Source of the DNA: Acidobacteriota bacterium | GTDB lineage: Bacteria > Acidobacteriota > Thermoanaerobaculia > Thermoanaerobaculales > Thermoanaerobaculaceae | Direction: 5' to 3' | DNA: 5,896 bases | NCBI GenBank assembly: GCA_021782525.1 | Contig: JAJXUY010000119.1 | Location: forward strand, 1 to 5,896 | In this document: in pieces, positions 1-5,896 of the stretch | Layout of the letters: each line of letters begins with the position of its first letter | Numbering within the stretch: position 1 is the stretch's first letter | Notes under the pieces: model-generated | The model's database searches: none | The model's input: the letters and a program-made list of their open reading frames with translations, nothing else | What the model was told of the DNA's origin: nothing | Made by a program: the position numbers and the translations under genes

Positions 1-1
1 C

Positions 2-1633
2 CTCGGCGACGGGCGCTCCGATACGATCGTCACCGCCTGGCCGGGGACCACCACCCGCACGGCCGCGACCCAGCTGTCCGAGGTGCTCGTCCTCGACCCG
101 CGCGGCGCCGTGGTGACGCAGGTCCACCCCGAGGAGCTGCTGTCGTCGTGGCCGTTCGACTACCCGAAGTCGTTCACGCCCAGTGCGAAGGTGCTCGGCA
201 TCGGCAACGGCGGCGCGCCGGCGCTGCTCGTCAACGACCGGCAGCGGGGGTTCTACCCCACCGTGCTCACGGTCTACTGGCCGCACAGCGGCGTCTGGGA
301 GCCGATCCTCTACCACCCCGGGTGGATTTACGACCTCGCCGCGCTGCCTGGCACGACGCCGGCGCGGTTGCGCTTCGAGGGGGTCAACAACCGTCTCGGG
401 ATGTACCCCGTGGTCGGCGAGCTGATGGTCCGCCAGCCGGAGCCGAGGAGCGTGGCGGTGGACCGCTTCATCGACCTCACCCAGGGCCTCCAGCAGCCAC
501 CCGAGATCGGCTACCGCCTGACGTGGTACACCCTGCTCGACGTCGACGGCGGTGAGCAAGGGACTCTCCAACTGGCGGCCGACGGCCGCACGGTGATTCA
601 TTTCCCTGGGGCGACCGAGACCGTCGACCGCTTCGGCAACCCGGTGCCCGGTCCCAACCAGGGACGCGACCTCCGGGCGATGAGGACGGGGTTCCTCGAG
701 CAGCTCTACTGGTTCTCCGCGTACAATCAGCCGGTCACCCCCGCCGGGGTCCGGGCGATGCTCGCGAGGCTGCGCGACTCGACGCGCGCCCTGTTCGCGG
801 AGCGGCCCTACCGGGTGGTGGCGGCGACGGCGACGGCTCGCGCCCTGGCCCGCGCCGGGGACCCCGCCGGCGCGATGCGGCTGCTCGAGCAGGCCAGAGC
901 CGGAGGGAGCGCCGCCGACGCGACGTACTGGCTCGCCAACCTCGAAGCGATCAGCGGCGACGTCGCGGGCGCCCAGCGTCTGGCTCAGGAGGTGGTCGAC
1001 AGCGGGCAATGGACGCGCCGGTACGACGCGGCGCAGCTCCTACTGCGGTTGGGCGCCGAACAGCACGATGAGACTGGGTACCGCAAGGCGATCGTGGCCC
1101 TCGGCCTGATGGCGGCCGACCGGGAGATGGCGGACCGGCTGGCCGAGGATGGCGGCGTGCGCGCCAGACTCTGGTGGGACGAGCTGCAGGGGTCCGACAC
1201 GCGTGTTGGCTCATCGCAGTTCGTGCCGGAGGGGGCCGCGCTCGCCTGCCTGGCGCGCTGGCGGCTCGGGCGGACGGCGCCCGGCGACCCCGAGGCGATG
1301 GTCGAGGCCGAGAGGATCAACCCGGACGCGGCGCTGGAGTGCCGCGTCGCCCGGGGCGCGGCGCTGCTCGGGCTTGGACGGGCCAACGACGCCGCGGCGC
1401 TACTCGGCCAGGTCGTGGCGCTGCTGCGCCCGCTGGCGGAGGGCAGCTTCGCCGACCGGCAGACGCTCGAGCTCGCGACGGCGCTGCACGTCAAGGCGAT
1501 GCTGGCATCGGGCGACCGCGCGCGGGCGCTCGCCGAGGCCCAGGCGGTGCGCCCACAACTCCGCCCCGGCCTGCTGCCGCGCATCCTCGTGGACGAGGTG
1601 TTGCGGGGGGCCGGCGGCGCGACGAGGGAGTGA
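2..1633 (+). CDS. Hypothetical FG-GAP/VCBS-like plus TPR-like repeat protein, 5' partial
   Basis: I do not recognise this as a named family. The frame is open to the left edge (27 codons before the GTG at 83), so that GTG is probably internal and the gene starts outside the window; 543 codons are visible, ending in TGA. Counting from base 2, the first residues (LGDGRSDTIVTAWPGT) resemble the calcium-binding Asp/Gly loop of FG-GAP/VCBS propeller repeats, and a second similar stretch (VLGIGNGGAPALLVND) lies near residues 64-78. A beta-rich segment follows to about residue 210. From about 270 to the end the protein is Ala/Leu/Arg-rich with helical hairpins spaced like tetratricopeptide repeats, for example around residues 275-298, 309-332, 412-438, 448-474 and 492-517, some with the A-x-G-D/R-x-x-x-A turn. 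Inference: an exported or envelope scaffold or binding protein; no catalytic motif is visible. Any signal peptide would be upstream. The reading frame is confident, the function is not. Confidence 0.85.
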   Translation, partial: LGDGRSDTIVTAWPGTTTRTAATQLSEVLVLDPRGAVVTQVHPEELLSSWPFDYPKSFTPSAKVLGIGNGGAPALLVNDRQRGFYPTVLTVYWPHSGVWEPILYHPGWIYDLAALPGTTPARLRFEGVNNRLGMYPVVGELMVRQPEPRSVAVDRFIDLTQGLQQPPEIGYRLTWYTLLDVDGGEQGTLQLAADGRTVIHFPGATETVDRFGNPVPGPNQGRDLRAMRTGFLEQLYWFSAYNQPVTPAGVRAMLARLRDSTRALFAERPYRVVAATATARALARAGDPAGAMRLLEQARAGGSAADATYWLANLEAISGDVAGAQRLAQEVVDSGQWTRRYDAAQLLLRLGAEQHDETGYRKAIVALGLMAADREMADRLAEDGGVRARLWWDELQGSDTRVGSSQFVPEGAALACLARWRLGRTAPGDPEAMVEAERINPDAALECRVARGAALLGLGRANDAAALLGQVVALLRPLAEGSFADRQTLELATALHVKAMLASGDRARALAEAQAVRPQLRPGLLPRILVDEVLRGAGGATRE

Positions 1634-1640
1634 GCCGCCG

Positions 1641-1663
1641 GGCCGGGCTCAGACCAGCTGGCC
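1641..1663. terminator. Possible hairpin between convergent genes
   Basis: Just after the rightward stop codon (1631-1633) and overlapping the leftward lipoprotein stop codon (1649-1651) there is an imperfect inverted repeat. GGCC at 1641-1644 pairs with GGCC at 1660-1663; after a bulged G at 1645, GGCT at 1646-1649 pairs with AGCT at 1656-1659, including one G-U pair, leaving a six-base loop. No T-run follows on either strand, and on the leftward transcript the G-U pair becomes a C-A mismatch. Its position suits termination of the rightward gene. At this GC content short hairpins arise easily by chance, so the call is weak. Confidence 0.25.
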
Positions 1664-2134
1664 GCGCGTCGGCGGCGGCAGCTCCTCGGCGGCGCGCAGG
1701 ATGGCGTCCGGCTCGCCCTGCAGCCAGTAGACGGCGGCGCCGCTCGTCCACAGCAGGTTGTGGCCGTCCGGCCCGACGGTGAACCAGCGGCCGGGAAGCT
1801 GCTGCAGCTGCCGCGGGACGGCAAACGGCGTGCGGCCGCTGCGCAACCCCTCGAACATGCGCGCGAACGCCTCCATCGCGTGGACCTCGTCCGGGTAGCG
1901 CGAGACCCACATGCGCAGCTGCCCCGGGCGGCCGTACTCGGCGACGGTGGTGTCGCGCGGCGCCACCGCGGCGCCGTGCAGCTCGGCCGCCATGCGCGCC
2001 GCGCGCTCGCCGGTCCAGACCCGGGAGCGGTGCAGGCCGGCGAGCCGTATCGGCACCGCCAGGCGGCCGCAGGCGCCGAGCACGACGGCGCCGGCCAGCG
2101 CGACCGTGAGCGCGGCGGCGAGGCTACGGCGCAC
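1649..2134 (-). CDS. Small predicted lipoprotein of unknown function
   Basis: The product is 161 residues and I do not recognise the family. It opens with two Arg, a hydrophobic stretch (residues 5-20) and a lipobox L-G-A-C with Cys22, so it is predicted to be cleaved by signal peptidase II and lipid-anchored in the envelope. The mature part is mixed: a helical stretch near 42-54, a probable strand (QLRMWVSRY, 72-80), a helix (81-98), then strand-like RWFTVGPDGHNLLWTSGAAVYWLQG (116-140) and a final helix with a Pro-rich tail. The pattern, a value computed from an envelope domain with alternating strands, loosely recalls small DUF6599-type proteins, but this is only an impression. The start is GTG at 2134, chosen because it gives a complete signal peptide; a GGGG lies 7 bases upstream as a weak Shine-Dalgarno. 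It overlaps the end of the HD-domain gene by 11 bases, which indicates translational coupling. It ends 15 bases from the convergent gene. Confidence 0.8.
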   Translation of the reverse strand: MRRSLAAALTVALAGAVVLGACGRLAVPIRLAGLHRSRVWTGERAARMAAELHGAAVAPRDTTVAEYGRPGQLRMWVSRYPDEVHAMEAFARMFEGLRSGRTPFAVPRQLQQLPGRWFTVGPDGHNLLWTSGAAVYWLQGEPDAILRAAEELPPPTRGQLV

Positions 2135-2711
2135 CGGCGAGCCCCAACTCGACGGCGATCCCCGCCATCGCGTCGCGCACGAAGGCGATGTGCGCCGGCA
2201 GCTCCACGCCGATCTCCTCGGCCCCGCGCCTGATGTCGTCGCGGTTGACGGAGCGCGCGAACGCCTTGTCCTTCATCCGCTTGAGCACCGACTCCACGGG
2301 TACGTTGGCGATCGTCTTGTCGGGACGCACCAGCGTCGCGGCGGTGAGGAAGCCGGTGAGCTCGTCGACGGCGAACAGGCAGCGCGCCATCTCACTGTCG
2401 CGCGGGACGCCGGTGTAGTCGGCATGCCCCTCGATCGCGCGCACCCACGCCTCCGGCCACCCCTGCTCGCGCAGCACCTTCGCCCCGGCGCGGATGTGCG
2501 TCTCGGCGGTCGGGTTGCGTTCGTAGTCGAAGTCGTGCAGCAGGCCGACGGCGGCGAACGCCTCCTCGTCGGCGGCGAGACGGCGCGCGTGCGCGCGCAT
2601 CGCGGCCTCGACGGCGAGCGCGTGCTTGCGCAGGTTGGCGTTGGCGGTCCACTCGCACAGCAGCGTCCAGGCGGCGTCACGGTCGTACGTCATGCTCCAA
2701 GGGTAGCGCAT
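2124..2711 (-). CDS. HD-domain metal-dependent phosphohydrolase family protein
   Basis: The product is 195 residues (189 from the alternative start at 2693). Visible HD-superfamily metal-binding signature, counted from the 2711 start: His30 in NLRKHALAVEAAMRAHA, His59-Asp60 in VGLLHDFDYE, a His at 96 (EGHADYTG) or at 72, and Asp116 in FAVDELTGF. Members of this small stand-alone HD group act, where known, as divalent-metal phosphohydrolases or phosphodiesterases on nucleotides or related phosphoesters; the substrate here cannot be read from sequence. There is no signal peptide or membrane segment, so the protein is cytoplasmic. Relatives I recall start near MTxxxAWxLLxEWT, which favours the Met at 2693, but its GGAG lies only one base upstream. 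The 2711 ATG has a GGAGG twelve bases upstream, so the start is uncertain. The gene lies 150 bases downstream of the nuclease gene and overlaps the lipoprotein gene by 11 bases. Family assignment is secure; the specific role is unknown. Confidence 0.92.
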   Translation of the reverse strand: MRYPWSMTYDRDAAWTLLCEWTANANLRKHALAVEAAMRAHARRLAADEEAFAAVGLLHDFDYERNPTAETHIRAGAKVLREQGWPEAWVRAIEGHADYTGVPRDSEMARCLFAVDELTGFLTAATLVRPDKTIANVPVESVLKRMKDKAFARSVNRDDIRRGAEEIGVELPAHIAFVRDAMAGIAVELGLAGAP

Positions 2712-2723
2712 CGCGGCGCCCGG

Positions 2724-2728
2724 CCTCC
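2724..2728 (-). promoter_or_regulatory. Candidate ribosome binding site for the HD-domain gene
   Basis: On the minus strand GGAGG lies 12 bases before the ATG at 2711. That spacing is longer than ideal but usable. It competes with a GGAG at 2695-2698 that is only one base before the second in-frame ATG (2693) and so cannot serve it well. It therefore tips the start choice toward 2711, against the homology argument for 2693. Confidence 0.4.
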
Positions 2729-2801
2729 AGCCTGGGATGGCGATGAGGGTTCTGCGGCGAACGCCGGTCCGGGAGGCCCGAAAGGCAGGGGCCGGCTGGG
2801 C

Positions 2802-2851
2802 GGGAAGAGGGAAGACGGAAGACGGAGGACGGGAGAGGGAAGACGCGAGAC
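2802..2851. repeat. Degenerate 6-8 base purine/pyrimidine-skewed tandem repeat
   Basis: About seven imperfect units lie head to tail on the plus strand: gggaaga, gggaagac, ggaagac, ggaggac, gggaga, gggaagac and gcgagac. The 50 bases contain no T and only six C, which stands out strongly in DNA otherwise rich in both G and C. On the leftward transcript it becomes a C/U-rich tract of GUCUUCC-type units starting about 10 bases after the nuclease stop codon. It lies wholly within the only sizeable intergenic gap. It might be a slippage-prone simple repeat, a triplex-forming mirror-like tract, or part of a dispersed repeat family; the sequence does not decide between these. Confidence 0.7.
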
Positions 2852-2861
2852 GGCTCGGGGC

Positions 2862-4619
2862 TCAGCGCGCGCCGTGAATCACCCGGCGGGGACGGTGCAG
2901 AGCGGTGGTCGAGACGAAGAGCACCATGCCGTCGTGATCGGCCGCGCGTAGCGGCGTGGCGGCCTCGGCCGCGAGGTCGGCCGGGGCGTCGGCGCCGGCG
3001 CGCGCGTAGGCGGCGCCGCTCACCTGGGCGGTGAGGGCGAGCGACGTGAGGATGTGGTCGAGCGCCTGCGCGTTGCCGCTCTCGACGAACGAGTAACGCT
3101 CGCCGGCGGGGAGCGATGCGGTCCAGTCGGCCAGCGGCGGCGCCACCAACGCCTCGGCCGGGACCATCGCTCCGCGCGGATCCGGCGTGCCCGTGATCTG
3201 GCCGAGCACGTCCACCCAGCCGTCGGTGAACTCGAACGCGTTGAAGTCGCCGGCCACGACGACGCGTGCCGCCGGGCCGCCGGCCTGCAGCGACTGCACC
3301 AGGCGCGCCAGCGAGCGCGCCTGCTCGGAGCGCTTGGCGCGCACGAAGCCGGCGTTGTCGCCGTCGATCCCGGAGAGCGACCGCATGTGCACGGCGACCA
3401 GCGTGAACGAGAACGGGGACGGTGCGCCGTTGAACGCCGCCCGCATCACGAGCGGCGGCCGGTCGTGGGTCAGGTAGGTGTTGCCGCCGTAGACGAACGT
3501 GTCGTCCTTGCCCGCCTGGCGCACGTCGGCGACCGTCACGGTGTCGCGGGCGAGGACGCCGACGTTGATCCCCGACGGGTCGTTGCCGGGGAGCAGGTAG
3601 GCGGTGTACGAGAGCTGCGGGTCGTCGCCGTGCAGCCGCGCCGCCAGGTCGTGCAGGACGGCCAGGCTCTCGACCTCCTGCACCGCGAGGACGTCGGGAG
3701 CGCGCAGCACGTCGCGGATCAGCAGCGAGTGCTTGGCGAGCCGGCGCGCGTACTCGTCGGCCGAGACGACCTTCTCGCCGCCGTCGGCGACGTCGTCGAA
3801 CAGCTGGTAGAGGTTCTGCGTCGCGACGGTGAACTCGCCGACTCTCCGCTCGCGTACCGGCCGGGCGGAGGGCTCGCCGGTGAAGTCGAACGAGGTCGGC
3901 CACACCTCGTAGGCGCCGTCGTACTCGGCGAGCGGTCCGGCGATCTCGTCGACGCGGGCGCCGGCGGGGACGCTCGCGGGCGCGGCGCCGAGCGCCGCCA
4001 GCTCGGCGAAGAGCACCTCGGGGTTGCCGTCCCAGACGGGGAGGCCGCTCACTCCGGGCCACCGGATCCCGGGCTCGCGGAAGGCGCGGCCGGCGCCGGC
4101 GACGAACGCGATCGCGCCGCGGTGGTCGCTCGGCCCGGTCACGGTGCCGGTCGCCGCGTGCACCAGCATCCCCTCGAGGCTCTCCAGCTCGGCCCCGGCC
4201 TGCGGTTGCGACCCCGGCGGGTGCTCGCCGTCGAGCTCGACCGGCGTTGGGAGCGCCGCGCCCGAGCCCACGACGTCGACCACGGTGGCCGAGATCTCCG
4301 TCATGCCGTGGTACTCGCTGACGGCACCCGTGACGTCGACCAGGTCGCCGGCGGCGACGCCGGGCGCCGAGCCGCGGTAGACGTAGATCCCGTCCGACGT
4401 CGCGGGGTCGTGATCGGAGCGTTCCGGCGGGGTGGTGATGAAGAAACCGGCGGGGCCGACTGCCGTGACGACGTTGGCCGTCGTCGTCACCGTCTGCCCG
4501 GCGTACGGCGAGCCGGCCCCCGAGCCCTGGATCTGCCAGATTTCGAGCGCCGGCGCTCCGGCCGCCAGCACGATCGCGACCGCGGCCAGCGGCGAGGCCC
4601 GCCGGAGCACGCTACGCAT
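2862..4619 (-). CDS. Secreted endonuclease/exonuclease/phosphatase (EEP)-family nuclease
   Basis: The product is 585 residues. An N-terminal Sec signal peptide (Arg2, Arg6, Arg7, then hydrophobic residues 11-22) has a probable cleavage site after Ala24 (APA/LEIW), so the enzyme is predicted to act outside the cytoplasm. Residues about 26-120 (EIWQIQGSGAGSPYAGQ opening) resemble the OB-fold segment found before the catalytic domain in bacterial extracellular nucleases of the ExeM/NucH/YhcR type, and 120-250 may hold a second such beta domain. The catalytic EEP domain spans about 262-572, with the expected motifs: Asn269 (VATQNLY), Glu315 (LAVQEVE), His411 (VAVHMRS), Asp458 and Asn460 (AGDFNAFEF), Asp521-His522 (ALDHILTS) and Asp561-His562 (AADHDGMVLF). 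These support metal-dependent phosphodiester hydrolysis, most likely of DNA. The last motif has Gly where Pro is usual (DHDG for DHDP). The ATG at 4619 overlaps the end of nadB by 8 bases and has no clear ribosome binding site, which fits translational re-initiation. A phosphatase role on another substrate is less likely given the architecture. Confidence 0.92.
   Translation of the reverse strand: MRSVLRRASPLAAVAIVLAAGAPALEIWQIQGSGAGSPYAGQTVTTTANVVTAVGPAGFFITTPPERSDHDPATSDGIYVYRGSAPGVAAGDLVDVTGAVSEYHGMTEISATVVDVVGSGAALPTPVELDGEHPPGSQPQAGAELESLEGMLVHAATGTVTGPSDHRGAIAFVAGAGRAFREPGIRWPGVSGLPVWDGNPEVLFAELAALGAAPASVPAGARVDEIAGPLAEYDGAYEVWPTSFDFTGEPSARPVRERRVGEFTVATQNLYQLFDDVADGGEKVVSADEYARRLAKHSLLIRDVLRAPDVLAVQEVESLAVLHDLAARLHGDDPQLSYTAYLLPGNDPSGINVGVLARDTVTVADVRQAGKDDTFVYGGNTYLTHDRPPLVMRAAFNGAPSPFSFTLVAVHMRSLSGIDGDNAGFVRAKRSEQARSLARLVQSLQAGGPAARVVVAGDFNAFEFTDGWVDVLGQITGTPDPRGAMVPAEALVAPPLADWTASLPAGERYSFVESGNAQALDHILTSLALTAQVSGAAYARAGADAPADLAAEAATPLRAADHDGMVLFVSTTALHRPRRVIHGAR
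4612..4619 (-). other. Eight-base overlap of nadB stop and nuclease start
   Basis: On the minus strand the bases read ATGCGTAG. The ATG starts the nuclease gene and the TAG ends nadB in another frame. No strong Shine-Dalgarno precedes this ATG, only GC-rich nadB coding sequence, so ribosomes finishing nadB probably re-initiate here. This is the best evidence in the window that the two genes share a transcript. Confidence 0.85.
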
Positions 4620-5896
4620 CGGTGGTGGGCCGCGCGCCGCCGACGACGTAGTGGCAGCCGACCGAGGTCGGGTTGCGCTGCGCGGCGGCCGCGATCAGCC
4701 CGGCCGCGGTGCACCCCTGCACCAGGTCGACGAGCGCCGCCGAGATCGGCGTCGAACGGTAGAACTCGGTCAAGCGCCCGCGCTGGTGGCGGAGGTCGGC
4801 CACCGCGCGCGCGAGCCGCTCGGGGGTGCGCACGATGCCGACGTAGTTCCACATCGTGTGCCGCAGCGCGGACCAGTCCTGGGCGATCAGCGCGGGGTCC
4901 TCGTTCGACGGGCCGGGGACCGGCTCCCAGTCGGGGATCACCGCGGCGAGGCTGTCCACGAGCGGATGCCGGTGGGCGCGCTCGGCGGCGTCGCGGCCGG
5001 CCGCCAGGCCGAACGTGAGCCCCTCGAGCAGCGACGTGGAGGCCAGGCGGTTGGCGCCGTGGACCCCGGTGCACGCCGCCTCGCCGGCCACGTACAGCCC
5101 GGGGACGGTGGTGCGCCCCGCCAGATCGGAGACGATGCCGCCGCAGGTGTAGTGCGCCGCCGGAACCACGGGGATGCGCTCGCGGCGGATGTCGATGCCG
5201 TACTCGAGGCAGTTCTCCCTGACGTTGGGGAAGTGCGCCGCCAGTTCGTCGCCGCGCTCGCCGAGGTCGAGGAAGACGCACTCCGAGTCGGTGCGGTGCA
5301 GCTCGTCGACGATCCCGCGCGCGACCACGTCGCGCGGCGCCAGCTCGCCGAGCGGGTGGCTCTTGAGCATGAACCGCTCGCCCTCGTGGTTGACCAGGTG
5401 CGCGCCGGCGCCGCGCAGCGCCTCGGTGATGAGGAAGCGCGGCGCGCCCGGGACGAACAGGCAGGTGGGGTGGAACTGGATGAACTCGAGGTTGAGCAGC
5501 CGCGCCCCTGAACGGGAGGCCATGGCGAAGCCGGAGCCGATCGAGCCGGGGTGGTTCGAGGTGTGGATGTACAGCGCGCCGGCGCCGCCGGTGGCGATCA
5601 CCGTCGAGGGGGCCAGCACGGTGTGGACGCGTGTGCTCGCCGTCTCGATCACGTACGCGCCCAGGCAGCGGTTGTCGAGCGCGTAGCGGTCCACGGCGCG
5701 GCGGGAGTGGTGGTGGGTGGTCAGCAGGTCGATCGCCTGCGCGTTCGGCTCGATGCGGACCCCCGGTGTCCGCTGCACCTCGGCGAGGAGCGCCTGCTCG
5801 ATCGCGGCGCCGGTCTTGTCGGCGGCGTGGATGATGCGCGGCACCGAGTGCGCGCCCTCGAGCGCCAGGTCGAGCGTGCCGTCGGGGCGGCGGTCG
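4612..5896 (-). CDS. nadB: L-aspartate oxidase NadB, 5' partial
   Basis: This FAD flavoprotein oxidises L-aspartate to iminoaspartate, the first step of de novo NAD synthesis; quinolinate synthase NadA then uses the product in the cytoplasm. The frame stays open to the right edge (17 further codons, including the EGAHS motif, precede the GTG at 5844), so the true start and the N-terminal FAD-binding dinucleotide fold lie outside. Counted from the first complete in-window codon, the active-site set of the succinate dehydrogenase/fumarate reductase/NadB superfamily is present: Glu13 (EGAHS), His142 (IQFHPT), Arg188 (LAPRDVVAR), His248 (AAHYTCGG) and Arg283 (HGANRLAS). Spacings of 46, 60 and 35 closely match my recollection of Escherichia coli NadB (46, 61, 35). 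About 100 residues are missing at the N terminus. The three-helix C-terminal region is present (HTMWNYVGIVRT), but near the end the usual ESRGLH is TSVGCH. Position before the nuclease gene, with an overlapping stop, indicates an operon. NadB rather than FrdA/SdhA is supported by the FHPT, HYTCGG and C-terminal sequence. Confidence 0.97.
   Translation of the reverse strand, partial: DRRPDGTLDLALEGAHSVPRIIHAADKTGAAIEQALLAEVQRTPGVRIEPNAQAIDLLTTHHHSRRAVDRYALDNRCLGAYVIETASTRVHTVLAPSTVIATGGAGALYIHTSNHPGSIGSGFAMASRSGARLLNLEFIQFHPTCLFVPGAPRFLITEALRGAGAHLVNHEGERFMLKSHPLGELAPRDVVARGIVDELHRTDSECVFLDLGERGDELAAHFPNVRENCLEYGIDIRRERIPVVPAAHYTCGGIVSDLAGRTTVPGLYVAGEAACTGVHGANRLASTSLLEGLTFGLAAGRDAAERAHRHPLVDSLAAVIPDWEPVPGPSNEDPALIAQDWSALRHTMWNYVGIVRTPERLARAVADLRHQRGRLTEFYRSTPISAALVDLVQGCTAAGLIAAAAQRNPTSVGCHYVVGGARPTTDA

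Larger units (their letters stand above)
2712..2861. other. Intergenic gap between nuclease and HD-domain genes
   Basis: This is the longest non-coding stretch in the window, 150 bases. Its right part (2802-2851) is the degenerate repeat. The left part (2712-2801) is GC-rich and contains the GGAGG described for the HD gene. I see no convincing -35/-10 promoter on the minus strand, no T-run terminator and no riboswitch-like conserved core. The HD gene may therefore be read through from the nuclease gene or use a promoter I cannot recognise at this GC content. Confidence 0.5.

Noticed and set aside
83..1633. GTG at 83 as the true start of the rightward gene
   Set aside because: The frame is open to the window edge and the preceding codons encode an FG-GAP-like loop continuous with what follows, so the gene most likely starts upstream of the window.
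985..1824. A 279-codon minus-strand frame across the convergent junction
   Set aside because: It is Ser/Arg/Ala-rich shadow sequence overlapping both the rightward gene and the lipoprotein gene, which has a real signal peptide and lipobox.
2770..2780. A short CGGG-AGG-CCCG hairpin, considered as a terminator after the nuclease gene
   Set aside because: The stem is only four base pairs with a three-base loop, with no T-run on either side; such stems are expected by chance in this DNA.
2802..2851. The tandem repeat considered as a CRISPR array
   Set aside because: Units are 6-8 bases and contiguous with no spacers, so it cannot be a CRISPR array.
1911..2951. A 346-codon plus-strand frame antisense to the lipoprotein and HD genes
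   Set aside because: There is no recognisable domain, and it runs through the repeat tract with low-complexity Arg/Gly sequence; the opposing HD gene is well supported.
2677..4062. A 461-codon minus-strand frame overlapping the nuclease gene
   Set aside because: It is in another frame of the nuclease gene, is extremely Arg-rich, and lacks motifs, whereas the nuclease frame shows all EEP signatures.
3054..5018. A 654-codon open frame on the plus strand, antisense to the nuclease and nadB genes
   Set aside because: Its product is Arg/Ala/Gly/Val-rich low-complexity sequence without domain motifs, and it lies opposite two well-supported genes. It is a by-product of high GC content, where stop codons are rare.
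4432..5511. A plus-strand frame and other overlapping frames antisense to nadB
   Set aside because: The composition is biased and no motifs are present; NadB active-site residues on the opposite strand are clear.

Overview
The window is about 5.9 kb of very GC-rich bacterial DNA (roughly 70% by eye) with almost no non-coding space. Third positions are strongly G/C, two of the five genes have GTG as the likely or possible in-window start, and long spurious antisense reading frames occur throughout. The proteins suggest a high-GC Gram-negative-like bacterium: one has a lipobox, one is a secreted nuclease with a Sec signal, and NadB is of the ordinary bacterial type. A deltaproteobacterial or Binatota/Acidobacteria-like uncultured lineage would fit, but the sequence alone does not settle the taxonomy.

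Layout, left to right. Bases 2-1633 (+) are the 3' part of a large gene of unknown function. Its N-terminal part in the window resembles FG-GAP/VCBS beta-propeller sequence, and its C-terminal half is alanine-rich, TPR-like helical repeats. It converges, with only 15 bases between stop codons, on a leftward block of four genes. In transcription order these are: nadB (L-aspartate oxidase, 5' end outside the window); a secreted endonuclease/exonuclease/phosphatase-family nuclease overlapping nadB by 8 bases; a 150-base gap with a degenerate purine/pyrimidine-skewed tandem repeat; an HD-domain phosphohydrolase; and a small predicted lipoprotein overlapping the HD gene by 11 bases.

The overlaps make nadB-nuclease and HD-lipoprotein two translationally coupled pairs, and all four may form one transcript. 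The predicted jobs do not form one obvious pathway: cytoplasmic NAD biosynthesis, an extracytoplasmic nuclease, a putative cytoplasmic metal-dependent phosphohydrolase, and an envelope lipoprotein. One speculative link is that an exported nuclease scavenges nucleotides while NadB begins de novo pyridine nucleotide synthesis.

I found no tRNA, rRNA, CRISPR array, insertion sequence or phage gene. The window reads as ordinary chromosomal housekeeping and hypothetical genes, not as a new defence or mobile system. The points most worth a second look are the pyrimidine-rich repeat in the 2712-2861 gap, the tight nadB-nuclease coupling, and the propeller-plus-TPR protein.
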